Assembly: GCA_958295665.1 (NCBI GenBank)
Contig: OY282558.1
Span: forward strand, 463,300,995-463,364,994
Origin: Tipula vernalis
Taxonomy: Eukaryota > Arthropoda > Insecta > Diptera > Tipulidae
Length of the DNA stretch: 64,000 bases
Direction of reading: 5' to 3'
Positions 62,301 to 64,000 of the stretch are shown piece after piece. Position 1 is the first letter of the stretch; every line of letters begins with the position of its first letter. Under the pieces are notes generated by a model. The model searched no databases. It had not been told where the DNA came from and was given only the letters and a program-made list of their open reading frames with translations. A program made the translations under genes and the position numbers.

Positions 62301-64000
62301 CTCTGAATCGGCTGAGCTATAGTAAGGTGATTTTCTTCGAATCGATTTTTCTGTGAAATGTATGGAAATAATCAACCAATTTTGATGCGGTTTGGCATAA
62401 CAATTACAAGTCCCAAGACCTATCATTTGAGGTATCAAGAACCGCAATCGGAGCACAATTGCAGATTTCGGATTTTTACAGTTTTGAATCTGCTGAGCTA
62501 TAGTAACGTGATTTTCTTCTAATCGAACTTTCTACGAAATGTATAGTATAGCAATTACAGGTCTCGTGATCTATCATTTGAGGTATCAAGAACCGCAATC
62601 GGAGCACAATTGCAGATTTCGGATTTTTACAGCTCTGAATCGGCTGAGCTATAGTAAGGTGATTTTCTTCGAATCGAACTTTCTACGAAATGTATGGTAT
62701 AGCAATTACAGGTCTCGTGATCTATCATTTAAGGTATCAAGAACCGCAATCGGAGCACAATTGCAGATTTCGGATTTTTACAGCTCTGAATCGGCTGAGC
62801 TAAAGTAAGGTGATTTTCTTCGAATCGATTTTCCTGTGAAATGTATGGAAATAATCAACCAATTTTGATGCGGTTTGGCATAACAATTACAAGTCCCTAG
62901 ACCTATCATTTGAGGTATCAAGAACCGTAATCGGAGCACAATTGCAGATTTCGGATTTTTACAGCTCTGAATCGGCTGAGCTATAGTAAGGTGATTTTCT
63001 TCGAATCGATTTTTCTGTGAAATGTATGGAAATAATCAACCAATTTTATTGCGGTTTGGCATAACAATTACAAGTCCCAAGACCTATCATTTGAGGTATC
63101 AAGAACCGCAATCGGAGCACAATTGCAGATTTCGGATTTTTACAGCTCTGAATCTGCTGAGCTATAGTAAGGTGATTTTCTTCTAATCGAACTTTCTACG
63201 AAATGTATGGTATAGCAATTACAGGTCTCGTGATCTATCATTTAAGGTATCAAGAACCGCAATCGGAGCACAATTTCCGATTTCGGATTTTTACAGCTCT
63301 GAATCGGCTGAGCTATAGTAAGGTGATTTTCTTCAAATCGAACTTTCTACGAAATGTATGGTATAGCAATTACAAGTCCCGAGACCTATCATTTGAGGTA
63401 TCAAGAACCGCAATCGGAGCACAATTGCAGATTTCGGATTTTTACAGCACTGAATCGGCTGAGCTATAGTAAGGTGATTTTCTTCTAATCGAACTTTCTA
63501 CGAAATGTATGGTATAGCAATTACAGGTCTCGTGATCTATCATTTAAGGTATCAAGAACCGCAATCGGAGCACAATTGCAGATTTCGGATTTTTACAGCT
63601 CTGAATCGGCTGAGCTAAAGTAAGGTGATTTTCTTCGAATCGATTTTTCTGTGAAATGTATGGAAATAATCAACCAATTTTAATGCGGTTTGGCATAACA
63701 ATTACAAGTCCCGAGACCTATCTATTGAGGTATTAAGAACCGCAATCGGAGCACAATTGCAGATTTCGGATTTTTACAGCTCTAAATCGGTTGAGCTATA
63801 GTAAGGCGATTTTCTTCGAATCGAACTTTCTACGAAATGTATGGTATAGCAATTACAGGTCTCGTGACCTATCATTTAAGGTATCAAGAACCGCAATCGG
63901 AGCACAATTGCAGATTTCGGATTTTTACAGCTCTGAATCGGCTGAGCTAAAGTAAGGTGATTTTCTTCGAATCGATTTTTCTGTGAAATGTATGTAAATA

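Larger units (their letters stand above)
40613..64000 (+). repeat. Satellite array of interspersed 151-bp and 181-bp monomers
   Basis: From the GGAGCACAATTGCAG at 40613 to the window end, the sequence is one head-to-tail array in a single orientation. It entered in mid-monomer and continues past the edge. All monomers share GAACCGCAATCGGAGCACAA, then GATTTCGGATTTTTACAGCTC, then GGCTGAGCTA and AAGGTGATTTTCTTC. Short monomers (151 bp) have GAACTTTCTACGAAATGTA followed by TGGTATAGCAATTACAGG. Long monomers (181 bp) have GATTTTTCTGTGAAATGTA, then GGAAATAATCAACC and TGCGGTTTGGCATAACAAT, a net gain of 30 bp. At about 166 bp on average, roughly 140 monomers fit. Open frames through it arise only because the consensus has few stops. 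Variants are more mixed at the left edge and more homogeneous to the right. Confidence 0.97.

Noticed and set aside
40680..63470. Many open frames of 71-210 codons in the array, for example 45727-46359
   Set aside because: They are the same satellite consensus read through successive monomers. Monomer lengths of 151 and 181 are not multiples of three, so each frame decodes the repeat in rotating frames and stops at arbitrary places. Nothing indicates coding.
40613..64000. Regular repeats reminiscent of a CRISPR array
   Set aside because: Units are long and contiguous with no unique spacers, monomers differ by scattered substitutions, and the context is an insect genome.

Overview
The window looks like a stretch of an insect genome, most likely a fly (Diptera). 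It is very AT-rich and gene-poor, with long introns, fly-style splice sites (T-rich tract then AG, GTAAGT/GTGAGT donors), many (ACAT/ATGT)n tracts, and decayed mariner, Tc1, piggyBac, Ty3/gypsy, BEL/Pao and non-LTR elements. No prokaryotic genes, operons or CRISPR arrays are present.

The one host gene I can identify is on the minus strand and is split into small exons. Exon 36776-36629 and exon 30851-30724 join in phase and encode one complete 10-cysteine GDNF-receptor/GAS1-type domain, most like the insect GFR-alpha-like receptor Gfrl. Three further minus-strand exon candidates follow in compatible splice phase: 16130-15678 (Asn-rich), 12059-11821 and 7831-7726. A very weak candidate lies at 76-1. 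If they are one transcript, the gene covers more than 29 kb here and its 5' end (signal peptide, further GFR domains) lies beyond the right side.

The introns are packed with broken mobile elements. Left to right these are: a piggyBac element with terminal repeats and TTAA at one end (5334-7344); an odd 99-bp palindrome (10220-10318); a 447-bp TA-flanked deletion derivative of a DUF4817-type transposon (16347-16793); two mariner remnants (18131-19062 and about 19384-19680); a Ty3/gypsy gag-pol remnant (about 20120-21080); a fold-back MITE (24605-24801); non-LTR and gypsy scraps (27750-28560); a non-LTR ORF1 remnant (31608-32560); a 5'-truncated Tc1 transposase with two mutated catalytic positions (33379-34188); a full-length but dead Tc1 element with 26-bp inverted repeats and TA duplication (34957-36498); and a BEL/Pao remnant (39128 to about 40560).

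From 40613 to the end (23.4 kb, still running at the window edge) the sequence is one satellite array. It mixes two related monomers, a short one of 151 bp and a long one of 181 bp that carries a 30-bp net extra segment. They occur singly, in runs and as 332-bp dimers. Part of the array is organised in an exact 847-bp higher-order unit, and kilobase-scale blocks recur with shared diagnostic variants at offsets of 1147, 4505 and 8466 bp. The array sits directly 5' of the first visible receptor exon, so it either lies inside a giant intron of that gene or marks the gene's upstream border.
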